NCBI GenBank assembly: GCA_949128115.1
Contig: OX421964.1
Span: forward strand, 13,354,892 to 13,418,891
DNA length: 64,000 nt
Direction of reading: 5' to 3'
DNA from: Anaspis maculata
Lineage: Eukaryota; Arthropoda; Insecta; Coleoptera; Scraptiidae
Positions within the stretch are counted from its first letter, which is position 1, and every line of letters starts with the position of its first letter. Both the position numbers and the translations under genes were made by a program. Below are positions 47,721 to 56,660 of the stretch, piece after piece. A model generated the notes under the pieces. The model saw nothing but the letters and a program-made list of their open reading frames with translations. It was not told where the DNA came from and made no database searches.

Positions 47721-50360
47721 GTTAGCAGGGCAGCATAGGAAACAATACCGTTGCAATTGCACGATTACAATTTTTCGAGTACCTGAAATCTAGGGAGACT
47801 GTTACACTGATTCAATTGGGTACATGGAGGGTGCTTATCTCGTTATTATTATGTTTTTTTCTATCAATGCCAAATAATTCCGGTGGATTAGCGCCAAAAA
47901 ATGCCTAAACTATGCATTTTGTGATAGAGCAAGGGGCTTCTGGATTTGCGTCCTTGAGATTCAACTTGACAATTCCAGAATTGGCGCCAACGAGTTTAGT
48001 GTGGCAGGCGACCTCAGGAGCCATCCGTAAGTATGGAAGAACAAAAATTTCGTTGCCGTTATTTAAAAGCCCGAAAACGATCACAAATAATTGATTTGTA
48101 TCGTGTTGCAGCCTTTCTTGTTGAAAGCAGTCCTATTTGTGTTGCTTGTGGAGTTAGTATAGAAATCAAGCATGTTGATGGCGTGTTCTTGAGGAGGAAT
48201 TGATTTCTCCTTTAGTTTGATAAAGCAGTAAGCATTTTACACATTTCGCGAGACTTTAATTCTGATTTCTGTTCTTGTTTATTAGCAATCATTAATTCCA
48301 TAATATACAGGGTGCTCCGCGACATTACAACCCTTTTTTTGGGGCCTTTCTCTTTGCAATGATCTCAAAAAAACTTTCCATCGTCAATTTTCATGAAAAT
48401 TCCAAAATATTAGTTACTTACCTATAATTTTTTGTCTCTTTTCATGTACAAGGTGTTACAGATTAATCACAGCCTGTAGGTAACAGGGTGTTACAGATTG
48501 TTCACAGGCTCCAGGTAGGCTATTACATATACCTAATACCTTGAGGGTGCTATTTGATGTGGATGTGATGATGACTCATGTGCACCATGGGGATGTGCTC
48601 AATGTATTCATGAGGATGTGACTATGGTTGGTTGAGCAGATCCTCCTGTATTTTGAGCACATCCTCATGACGCATATGGGAACGTGAGCACATCTTCATG
48701 GTGCACATGGTTACATTGGGCACATCTCCATGGTAAGCTGGTGAGCAACGCCATGGGGCACATATGTGTTCCAAAATATGCCTATGGGCACTTTTCTACC
48801 AGGGAATTAGACTTACGGAATGTGATTTGGCTGATTACTCAATAGAACATCATATTTTATCGTTTCCTTGTCAAAAAGAAAAAAAACAGGTTTCTTAACC
48901 TCAAAAAAGTATTTTTTTTTCAAGTTTGGAGAATGGAACAAACACGGCGACAATTGCTACCAAAATTTCTAATGGACTCATAAGCTTCCTTTATGGGACA
49001 TGACGATACTCAATGGTCGTTTTGTGGAAGTTCTTTTATTATCAAAGTTTGAAGGACCCCCATCGCCTTCTTATTGACGAAATTTCAAGTGCTGCGGATC
49101 AAATCATGTTCATTGGTATGAGGTTTGCACATGAAAAAATTCGTTGCCCTAACTCAAAATGCAGTATCGATGTACCCTTGGATCGCATTACTCGGTGTCT
49201 CGATTCGGAAAAAAAATCATGGAAAATATCAAAGTTTTCACTGCAGGCTTATCAATTTCCGAAGACATCTGGAATCAAAATTGTTGAACATTGTATCAGT
49301 CACAGGTCTCTTAATGATGAAAAACATACACTGGATATGTCTTTTGTTTTTACAAGATGATTGGAAGGATTTGTTCTGAAAGTTATTTTATGTCAACTTT
49401 GAACACTGTAATTGACGCACCTTCACACGAAAAGTCATATTGTGCATGCGATACAGCTCCGATATCATGTTTGTTACCTACCTACCTTCCATTTCGCTTG
49501 CTTTTGCAAAATTTCACATTTTTCACGACGGATGTTCTGGAAACCTCTATTCCCTCATCAATAAATTCGACTTTGCCGAAGATAGAGTCCAGGATAGAGT
49601 ACCACTAACCGATACTGTGCTACAAGTTCGCAATGTTCGTATCATCCAACCTACGCGAACAGGTGCAGGCGGTCATTTCTTATGTAAAGCGAGGAGATTT
49701 TCCAATTTTTCGTAGGTACGTGCTTATACGTGCACGCTACAGGAATTGTATACCTACCTGTCTCACGGATACTTACGGAAACCCATGTCCTCATCAATAA
49801 ATTCGACTTTGTGCCCAAAAATATAGTGTCGCCAATCTATACCCTGCTGCCTGTTTGCAATGTTCGTATAATCCAAATTCCGCGAATATGTGTGGTTATT
49901 GCTCATGTTTTTGGAATATTATCATTATTATTATTATTTTGTACGTGCTTATACGTGCACACTTACGGGCATAATTTGGTACAAAAGATGTTGTTGCAAG
50001 ACACAAAATCCAGTTCCTCGATTCCAGAAATACGTGTCTGAATGGCGAACTGAAATGAGGGACTTGATGACAAACGACAGATATCGCGATTCATTGCAGA
50101 AAAGCTGGCCAATGGTTTTCAAAAATCACGGCGATGATGCACGACCACCGGCGATTATTCGACGATTATGGTTACCCCTAGTTAATGACCATTAAGGTCC
50201 TAAATGACGTTCTAAATGATCATTTAGTAAATGACGACATGCAACATTGGTCATTTATATCGTAATTTACGCTTAATGATCATTCAGTTTTCCAGTCTGT
50301 CTAGGGTATAAGGTGCAGTCTGTCAAGGGTATTAGGTCCTCAAGGCTGACCAATGAGCAA
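47721..50360. other. Mixed interval with fragments of repeats, no supported gene
   Basis: It contains a TACAGGGTGCTCCGCGACAT element end (48308), two GTGTTACAGATT direct repeats (48454 and 48488) and a GT-rich degenerate repeat of GCACATC(C/T)(T/C)CATG words (48545-48790). A diverged direct duplication is also present (CTCATCAATAAATTCGACTTTG at 49555 and 49790, each followed about 70 bases later by GCAATGTTCGTAT). Frames 49013-49360 and 49890-50195 (115 and 101 codons) have no recognisable family. The end of the second (QKYVSEWRTEMRDLMTNDRY) looks protein-like and could be an exon fragment. Confidence 0.35.
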
Positions 50361-50364
50361 ATCG

Positions 50365-50690
50365 GATTTCATGGTTGCGGCGCCATCTGGTCCACCATAT
50401 CGATTTCTCCTCGGAAATCTCTTATTATAGTGAAACGATTGTCATAAAACTTTGGAACTTACTTTTGTCTCGTATGAAAATTCTTATTCCCAAGCTGAGT
50501 TTCATGATTCCGCCTCTATCTTGGCCGCCATATCAAAATTTCTCATTAATGGAACGATTTTCATGAAACTTGACATTTACCCCTGTCTTATAATAATGAT
50601 CATTCTTATTCTCACGCTGAATTCACTGATTCTTTGGCTGCCATATTGAAATCTCTTATTAGGGGAATGATTGTCATGGAACTTGAAACA
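50365..50690 (+). repeat. Tandem repeat of ~130-145 bp (about two and a half copies)
   Basis: Diverged units share GCCGCCATAT..AAT(T/C)TCT(C/T)(A/T)TTA and GAA(C/T)GATTGTCATGAAACTT, near 50375, 50520 and 50630. The palindrome AATGATCATT appears at 50217 and 50277 to the left and again near 50596. Confidence 0.6.
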
Positions 50691-51020
50691 TCCGACTTCC
50701 ATCCGACTTTCACTAAGTTCCATAGATTTTCAATGACTTTCACCTAATTCCACGTGATTTCTATTGAATTCCACTGACTTCTACAGACTTCCACTGATTT
50801 CCATGACTTCTTTAGACTTCCATTGACTTCCACGTGATTTCCATTGAATTCCACAGATTTCCACAGACTTCCACTGACTTCCATGACTTCCACGTGATTT
50901 CCATTGAATTCCACAGACTTCCATGACTTCCACTGATTTCCATGACTTCCATTGACTTCCACGTGATTTCCACTGACTTCCACGTGATTTCCACGGACTT
51001 CCACGGACTTCCACTGTAGT
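50691..51020 (+). repeat. Satellite family D variant array at the 3' end of the R1-type LINE
   Basis: GACTTCCACTGATTTCCATGACTTCC-type words with 10-11-base steps, often as a 21-bp dimer (GACTTCCACTGACTTCCACG). The LINE C-terminal frame runs into it without a stop, so the array meets the LINE's 3' side directly. The 81-97-codon frames with Trp-Lys-Ser and Glu-Val repeats are products of the period. Confidence 0.85.
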
Positions 51021-51039
51021 GTACACCAGACTTCCACTG

Positions 51040-51633
51040 CGGTTTACCCCTCGGTTTCAACCAAATTTTCTGCGTCGATATTATGGGATAACTCGGACGC
51101 GGCTTTCTAGCGCTCTTGGCACCATCGAGGACATTGAAATAATGTGTGATCGAGATCGTCGATTTCTTCGCAGTACATGCACTCAGCGTTCTTTTTTTTT
51201 CAATGGTCTCGAGGTAAAACATAAAACATCCATGTCCTGTAAGGCATGGGGTTATGTAATAGTTGACATGTCCCCATATTCGATTGACCGACGGTGTCAA
51301 CTGGGTTGTCAGCTGCTTCGTCCATCTGGCTTTTCCCGTCTCCTGTCTCCACTCTTCTTGCCAGCGATTCATTTTTCTGGCTCTCCCTTGCCTCTTGACT
51401 TCCGATGTCGCTCTCTCTTCGTTCGCTGTTCTCGTTCTTTCTTCTGCCAGTAGATGCCACGGTATCGTACTGGCTATCACCAAAACGGCTTCGCTCGAAG
51501 CAGTCCTGTATGCACTGCATACTTTAATAGACATCATCCTTTGACAGGAGGTTATCAAATTCTTGTATGTATCTTTGAGCTCTAAGAGCGGTAGACCAGA
51601 TCGGGGCTCCGTACAAAAGGATGGATCCAGCAA
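51040..51633 (-). pseudogene. R1-type LINE ORF2 C-terminus
   Basis: Part of a 273-codon frame that runs on into satellite. RMMSIKVCSAYRTASSEAVL and IPWHLLAEERTR are typical of R1 C-termini. They are followed by RWQEEWRQETGKARWTKQL, then CLTGHGCFMFYL and a degraded Cys/His motif near residues 155-175. The true stop codon is missing: the last ~75 residues of the frame are encoded by the GACTTCC array, so the 3' UTR and tail are lost or replaced. Confidence 0.7.
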
Positions 51634-51894
51634 CGTTGCAGAGGGTTCTTCTCCTCTTTTCTCTGGAGCCGTTCACGTTCGGAGACAGAGCGCAGAGTGC
51701 TTTCGCGGTGCGCTGAACTTTTTCTAAGGTTTTCACAATATGAGGTCCAAAAAGAAGTCCACGGTCAATAGTCATTCTCAGGTAAGTGACTGTCTTGCTA
51801 GGTATGATGTCATGTCCGTTGCGGTTGAAAATGACATGTTGGATTTTTCGTCTCATATTCAGAAAAACTGCAGTGGTTTTGTTTGGAGCAATTT
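51524..51894 (-). pseudogene. R1-type LINE thumb region
   Basis: The downstream part of the frame 52009-51524: QLKIAPNKTTAVFLNMRRK, SKTVTYLRMTIDRGLLFGPH, AKALCALSPNVNGSREKRR and AGSILLYGAPIWSTALR. These are the conserved blocks after the catalytic box in R1-clade proteins. The frame ends at 51524; the protein pattern moves to the frame ending at 50812. Confidence 0.7.
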
Positions 51895-52658
51895 TTAGTT
51901 GTTGTTCTTCATCCATCCGTTTACTGCTGCAAGCCTTGTGCTGGATTCCTCCATCAGTTGTGCCTCGTCTATTGCTGTCACGACAATCGCTAAGTCTGCG
52001 GCGTAGCAAATCAATGGCACACCCTCCGGAACCTCCAGCCTCATCACTTCGTCGTAGACAATATTCCAGAGGTCAGGACCCAAGATAGAGCCTTGCGGTA
52101 CGCCTCCTCCTACCTTCTTGGTAGGTTTTTTTTGTCAACATTGACTGTCCTGTCCGTAAAATACGATTTCATGAGATTTATCAGGTATTTTGATATGCCT
52201 CTCTCCTGCAGTCGGCATATAATCAGTTTCCATGAAGCTGTGTTGGACGCGTTCCCTAAGTCCACCTGCAGTAACGTACACCATCGTTCTTCCGCTCGGG
52301 CAATTTTGACAATTTTCTTGATCGCATGCACGGTTGTACGACCTTTACGAAATTCACCCTGCAAGGGATGTAGTCCTCCTTTCTCCTCGACCTCTTAATT
52401 GAGGCGGGCTTTCATGAGATTCTCGTAGACCTTTCCCATGGTGTTAAGTAGACATATGGGTCTGAAGGCCTTCTTCTGGTTGTTAGATTTTTCTGGCTTC
52501 TCGATCAAGATCAATTTGGATGATTTCCAGACTTCCGGAAATTCATTCTCTTGCAGGCATTTATTGAAGATACCCTCAAAGTAGTCCGTGTGGCACGCTA
52601 TCAATGTTTTCACGACCTGTGGTGGAATGCCGTGGGGCTTTCCCAATTTAGATCTCAT
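51895..52658 (-). pseudogene. R1-type LINE reverse transcriptase (fingers and palm)
   Basis: The frame 52658-52395 has GKPHGIPPQVVKTL, LILIEKP and FRPICLLNTMGKVYE. The frame 52364-52110 has GEFRKGRTTVHAI and motif A QVDLGNASNTASW. Motif B (GVPQGSILGPDLWN) starts near 52115, and the frame to 51895 carries motif C as CYAADLAIV. The second position of the usual Tyr-Ala-Asp-Asp box is Ala (codon at 51997-51999), which removes a metal-binding Asp. A frameshift between the first two frames and a stop near 52385 are also present. Confidence 0.8.
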
Positions 52659-52846
52659 TCACCGCCTCCAACACTCCGTCAGTTAGAAAGTTCGCCGCCT
52701 CTGATTGCTCCACATGAACCGCTTGCTGTCTTTTTTCTTGAAAAAAATTGTCAATAACCTCAACTTTCTCGTCCACAGTCAACACTGATTTTGTGCTGTC
52801 AGATGCAGTTGCGACCTCACAATCCTGTAGCCGTCGCCGAAGATGT

Positions 52847-52995
52847 TATGGCGCGATGTGACTGAGAAAAAGTGTCTGCCCTGAGCGGGATTCGAACCTG
52901 CGTCTTCCATTTGCCGGATGGATACTCTAACCACTAAGCTATCGGGGGAGACAACAGTCCCTTCGTCACATGCCCATATGAGAGCCGCCACAGTA
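52847..52995 (-). mobile_element. tRNA-like insertion, copy 1
   Basis: A direct copy of the unit at 53204-53351, 357 bases to the left, with a few differences. The tRNA-like body is complementary to 52878-52948, its T stem has one mismatch, and the outer flanks read GTGACGAAG/CTCAGTCAC. The spacer between the copies (52996-53203) is not LINE coding sequence, so the two copies may be parts of one composite insertion or a tandem SINE pair. It interrupts the LINE between linker and polymerase. Confidence 0.6.
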
Positions 52996-53203
52996 CTCCC
53001 CCTCCAGAGACGTCGTTCGTCTCGTATGTCATCCGTGTTCACCGTTCTTATAAACCGTTGTTTGGTACCCCCCCAGCTAGGGCGACGGATAGGACGTGGG
53101 TGGACGTAGGAAGAGAAGTGGCGGTGCTATCCAATTGTTCGCTGCTACTTGTCTATTTGAGTAGCGTGTTGCGTACGTGTTATTGTTGTTCGAGGTCACC
53201 ATT

Positions 53204-53351
53204 TATGGCGCGATGTGACGGAGAAAAAGTGTCTGCCCTGAGCAGGATTTGAACCTGCGTCTTCCATTTGCCGGATGGATACTCTAACCACTAAGCTATC
53301 GGGGGAGACAACAGTTCCTCCGTCACATGCCCACATGAGAGCCGCCACAAT
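53204..53351 (-). mobile_element. tRNA-like insertion, copy 2 (better preserved)
   Basis: The minus strand holds a tRNA-like body complementary to 53235-53305: A box TAGCTTAGTGGTTAGAG, anticodon stem TCCAT/ATGGA (perfect), loop CCGGCAA, T arm GCAGG/CCTGC (perfect) with B box GGTTCAAATCC. TTTTT follows within ten bases, a pol III terminator. The acceptor pairing has two mismatches, and loop position 33 is C rather than U, so it is unlikely to be a working tRNA. Outer flanks GTGACGGAG and CTCCGTCAC pair with each other, extending the stem. Confidence 0.65.
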
Positions 53352-53359
53352 GTCGTTAT

Positions 53360-53653
53360 CTAGGTAGACGCAAACTTGCTTCCGTTTTCTTCTTTTAGCT
53401 TTTTGTATTTCCCTACGAAGTTCCTTTTCAGCTTTTTTGTATTCGACTTTTCCGATTTCTCTTGTTTCTTCCGTAGTGGCTCAGATGCCACTGTAAGCCA
53501 CATCAGTAAGCCTCTCCCCATCCTTTTGGTGTTCTTTATTTTGTTGAATATTTCTTCATTCCACCAGTACGGCATCTCCGAGGACATCTCATAATTTTCA
53601 TTGCATTTGAATCTTGGAGTTCTTGCTATGAAAGCCTGCTTGACTTTTTTCAT
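53360..53653 (-). pseudogene. R1-type LINE linker between endonuclease and polymerase
   Basis: A 97-residue frame with PYWWNEEI (29-36), the signature of the R1-type linker, then a strongly basic stretch. It ends where the second tRNA-like insertion begins (53351). Confidence 0.6.
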
Positions 53654-53659
53654 GTAACT

Positions 53660-54426
53660 TTTGATGTCATCCGTGTTTATAGCTGTTCGTATGATTGTTA
53701 CGAAGAATTGGAAGAGCTTATTTTATCAACAGGGCCAAGCTTTCAATTGTATCTGAAAGGGTGAACTGTATGCTTGTCTTCTATCTGGGTTCTAACAAAC
53801 CTATGGTCACTCAGAGTTTCGTCTTGGCTCACTCTCCAAGTGGGACGTCTTGCGGCGAGTGCTTCACTGATCATCGTCATACGAGTATCTATACCTATAG
53901 GATATTCCATTGTGCCTCACCAGTGTTGGTGATTTTTCACCATCCAGAATCACTAAGTCCGCTGATTGACCCCACTCAAGAAGGCCGGTGCCTCTTTTGT
54001 CCGTGACAAACTTGCCTCAGGAGCTGTGTTTGGCATTGAAGTCTCCAGTTACAATGTGGTTACGATGGTTTGAGATGTTCACGTCTGATTGTATCTCATA
54101 TATGCAGGCATCAAATTCGTCATTTGAACAACCGTCAAGAGATTGAACGTCAAAAAAACACACCACTTTACTTTCCGATATTTTCGAACGGTGTATTCCT
54201 GATTCACATTCATAATGCAGGCCGAGCTCTTATCGTTGCTGTAGGTGTTCGCGTTACCCGTGCATCTTTTTTTATTGGGTTCCGTGATAGCTATGGAATG
54301 AATATTTTCCTTGAAGGCTTCAGCTCTTGCTAGAGCGTGGGAGTGTATACTTCGATTGGTGTTGATCTGAAGTATCCTCAGATACTTCCTGGTCTTCATC
54401 AGACAAGAGGTTGGATTATTGCTCAT
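53660..54426 (-). pseudogene. R1-type LINE APE-like endonuclease
   Basis: The frame 54426-54079 opens with LRILQINTNRS, matching motif I of LINE APE endonucleases, then AITEP (motif II, Glu kept). Further on, in a shifted frame, TGDFNAKH (54025-54049) is the conserved GDFN block and DLVILDGEKSPTLVRHNG follows. The enzyme nicks target DNA to prime reverse transcription. At least two frameshifts and several stops inactivate it. Confidence 0.7.
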
Positions 54427-54983
54427 TTTGCTGATCTAGAGAATCTTTGTAGGACTTGCACTTTCTGCTGCCTGGGGTAGTGATCGTCTTCCGCTCCGAC
54501 GTCCTTGCATGCACAGCACTTTGGCTCACTGCTGCATTTCGACGCCTTGTGGTTTGTTGCCCCGCAGGTTCGGCATTGTCATCTGCGATCGGGACCTCTG
54601 CAGTCTCTCGCCTCATGGCCGAAATTGTGGCATTTGAAACACCTCCTCTGTTGTCTGCGCTCTTGTATTGTGCAGCTGCACCATCCGATTTCGAGTTTCC
54701 TTTTTCTCAGAAGTTGTTCTGCCTCTTTCACTGAGGTAATAATCATTGCGATATTGAATGCGCCATATGGTCTGATCCACTGTACTTTGGCTATCCTTGT
54801 GGGGTCGCAAGCATTGATGACCTCCAAAATGTTTTGTTGTAATGTTTCATCCTCCTGGCCCTTGATTTCGAGAGCCGTCGTGTCTGGTCTTTCAGGTATT
54901 CGCTTGACCGTTTTGTCTTCAAGGACCTGTTTGATAGCTGCTGTAAGGAGCTGCCCTTTTTGGTTTTTTTTTGTCGAGCTCAA
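54416..54983 (-). pseudogene. R1-type LINE ORF1, RNA-binding region with CCHC knuckles
   Basis: The frame 54983-54579 (134 residues) shows the segment that precedes the knuckles (VQWIRPYGAFNIAMI, then a KEAEQLLRKRKLEIGWCSC block) and a zinc knuckle Cys115-x2-Cys118-x4-His123-x4-Cys128. A second knuckle (CRTCGATNHKASKC, 54534-54575) and a partial third (CCACKD...DDH) follow in another frame, showing a frameshift near 54585. The frame 54616-54416 overlaps these in the wrong phase. Knuckles bind nucleic acid. ORF2 begins just before the end, as in R1 elements. Confidence 0.7.
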
Positions 54984-55053
54984 TCAGCCTCTTTCCGTCT
55001 CGAATTCGTCTCACCGTCTTGATTCTATCTATACCAGATTCATCTGTCACCTC

Positions 55054-55722
55054 TTAATTCAATTTTCTCAAGACGCTGGAGTACGTGTTTTCGTCTGCCT
55101 CTATTTTCTCTGTTTTCATCCGGTTCCTCCTAATACCAGTCGGCTTTTGTTTTCCGCCACTTACACTGTTCTTGATTACTTTTGTTTTTGCTATTGTTGA
55201 TTTCTGCATGTTCTTTTCTTCGCCAGGATGTCGATAGACGGAAATCTCTGTTTCTGAGTGTCGGAAAACAATTTCGAGGATTCTTCGGACCTCCCTCCAT
55301 TTCAACTTATCGCGTCCGCAGCCTATCCTGGGAATTGCTAGTTTTGTGATTTTATCCCAGGCCATGCATCTCCGTAAGTCTATCAAAGTCCTGTAGAAGT
55401 CTTCAAGCGTCTGTTTCTCGTTGGAGTGGCTCTTTGTTGCCAAGTAGTATACCGTCCGATCGATGTCTCTTCCGTTCTCGAACTCGGTTTTCTTGGTTAA
55501 TGTGGCAACTTCGCCGGTTCTCCTGTTTTGGCTCTTCAGTTCACCAACGCTTTGGAAACGATCCTTGAAGCTCACGGCAATTCCTTTTGACATACCCAGG
55601 TCTGCGCCGACACCGTGCGCTAACGCAAAGCCCTCAGGAGCCTCGAAGAGATCACCCGTTACTTCCACCGTCGATTTGAAGATGCTTTCATGATTCATGC
55701 CATTACAAGTTGGTGATTGCAA
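55054..55722 (-). CDS. OARD1/TARG1-like macro domain within the LINE ORF1 region
   Basis: An intact 222-residue frame. Residues about 20-166 match the fold pattern of the ADP-ribose-binding macro domain, specifically the OARD1 (TARG1/C6orf130) branch. TGDLF (22-26) opens the domain. ALAHGVGADLGMSKGIAVSF (33-52) is the ADP-ribose-binding loop. TGEVATL (69-75), YYLATK (92-97) and the glycine-rich IPRIGCGRDKLKW (130-142) follow. OARD1 removes ADP-ribose from acidic residues using a Lys and an Asp. The corresponding Lys97 and Asp138 are both present. A basic tail (171-210) may bind nucleic acid. It lies on the same strand, between ORF1 N-terminal and CCHC segments, so it belongs to the LINE or was inserted in it. 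The Met at 55722 may be internal to a once longer ORF1. A chance capture of a host gene copy is the main alternative. Confidence 0.75.
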   Translation of the reverse strand: MQSPTCNGMNHESIFKSTVEVTGDLFEAPEGFALAHGVGADLGMSKGIAVSFKDRFQSVGELKSQNRRTGEVATLTKKTEFENGRDIDRTVYYLATKSHSNEKQTLEDFYRTLIDLRRCMAWDKITKLAIPRIGCGRDKLKWREVRRILEIVFRHSETEISVYRHPGEEKNMQKSTIAKTKVIKNSVSGGKQKPTGIRRNRMKTEKIEADENTYSSVLRKLN

Positions 55723-56085
55723 CCGTTGCCTCCCAGTAATGACAGGATTTCATGGCGTCATCAATGTTCTCCGCCGTGATTACGTCTGTGATTTTTGTTT
55801 CGAAGGTTTGCGTTCCGACAGACTCCACTTGGACACTTTTCCTTTCGAGAGACCCCTGTTTGCGCGCTTTGGATTCTGTTCTCTGGTGATTTTTTAAAGT
55901 TCGTCATGTTTCTCTTCGCTAGTCAAGAGCTGAGCCTCAAGTTTTGTGATTTTTTTCACCTTGGTAGAAGTTCTGTGCTCTCCAGTCTTTTTCGTTCTTC
56001 TCGTTTCTTTGTTTGATGGTCTCCAGCTTTGTCTAGAGCACTCGTTTTTCCACTAGGGCTCTAGTCGAAAGATCAGACGAGAACA

Positions 56086-56610
56086 CTAGGTCTTCACCAG
56101 CAGTTTCCTCGCTTTCCCGTCGTCTTTGGCTAGACTTGCGTAGCAACGTCGTGAGATCGTTCGCGATCCGTTCCACTTCTCTGTGCACGTTGTTGTTTTC
56201 CTTGCCATGACAAACTTTTGGAGTTCATCAATTTTTCCGACAATTTTCTCTTCAATTTTCCTGATTTCGGAATCCTCAATCAGTTTAGAACATTCCGATT
56301 GAGCTCTGTCATCTATATTTGGGCTCGACCTTTCAAGACGTTGATGACTACGGCCTCTGAGTTTTGGCGTACCCGTGCTGTAGCTCAGTTTTCTGGCCGT
56401 GGTAAGTACTCCAGCGGGGGTTCTGAATTCGTCTTTTTCAGAGTCAGCAGTCAGATCTACTTCGCTTTTTGGCTGTGTCGCTGTTAGGTGTCGAGATTCT
56501 ATCTGTTGGAGAGTGTAGAACGCTTCCTCTCCTCCCAAACACGTCGCTTTCTTCAAGTGGTGTAGATAAACCGTCGTCCTTTTGCGTCGCCCTGTCTTGC
56601 TTGTCAACAT
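56086..56610 (-). pseudogene. R1-type LINE ORF1, N-terminal part
   Basis: A 174-residue frame starting at a Met within 60 bases of the hAT element. It is Ser/Thr/Lys/Arg-rich, with an acidic patch (LTADSEKDEF, about 53-62) and a likely coiled coil near residues 113-135 (SEIRKIEEKIVGKIDELQKF). ORF1 proteins of LINEs bind the element RNA and often begin with such a region. The frame ends at 56086. Downstream to 55723 the pattern continues in shifted frames with stops (a clean stretch lies on the minus strand near 55880-55730), so the link to the macro domain is broken in this copy. Confidence 0.5.
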
Positions 56611-56660
56611 CTTTTTTCAAGGACTTGACCCGACTTGACTTGACCTGACATGACCAGAGC

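Larger units (their letters stand above)
51040..56610 (-). mobile_element. Decayed R1-type LINE carrying a macro domain
   Basis: On the minus strand: ORF1 N-terminus (56610-56086), macro domain (55722-55054), ORF1 RNA-binding region with CCHC knuckles (54983-54416), APE-type endonuclease (54426-53660), linker (53653-53360), two tRNA-like insertions, reverse transcriptase (52658-51524) and C-terminal region (to about 51040). Two overlapping ORFs with triple knuckles in ORF1 and an APE nuclease in ORF2 are the R1-clade plan. Stops, frameshifts and a dead catalytic site make it inactive. A hAT-like element lies just upstream (56661). Confidence 0.75.

Noticed and set aside
50744..51037. Frames rich in Trp-Lys-Ser or Glu-Val repeats
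   Set aside because: Products of the same 10.5-bp array read in different frames.
52878..52948. Functional tRNA gene
   Set aside because: The acceptor stem has mismatches including position 1-72, loop position 33 is C, and the unit is repeated inside a LINE; it is better explained as a tRNA-derived repeat.
54505..55200. Plus-strand 231-codon frame
   Set aside because: Antisense of the CCHC and macro-domain region; composition is Ser/Leu/Phe/Cys-rich with no domain, whereas the minus strand has recognisable proteins.
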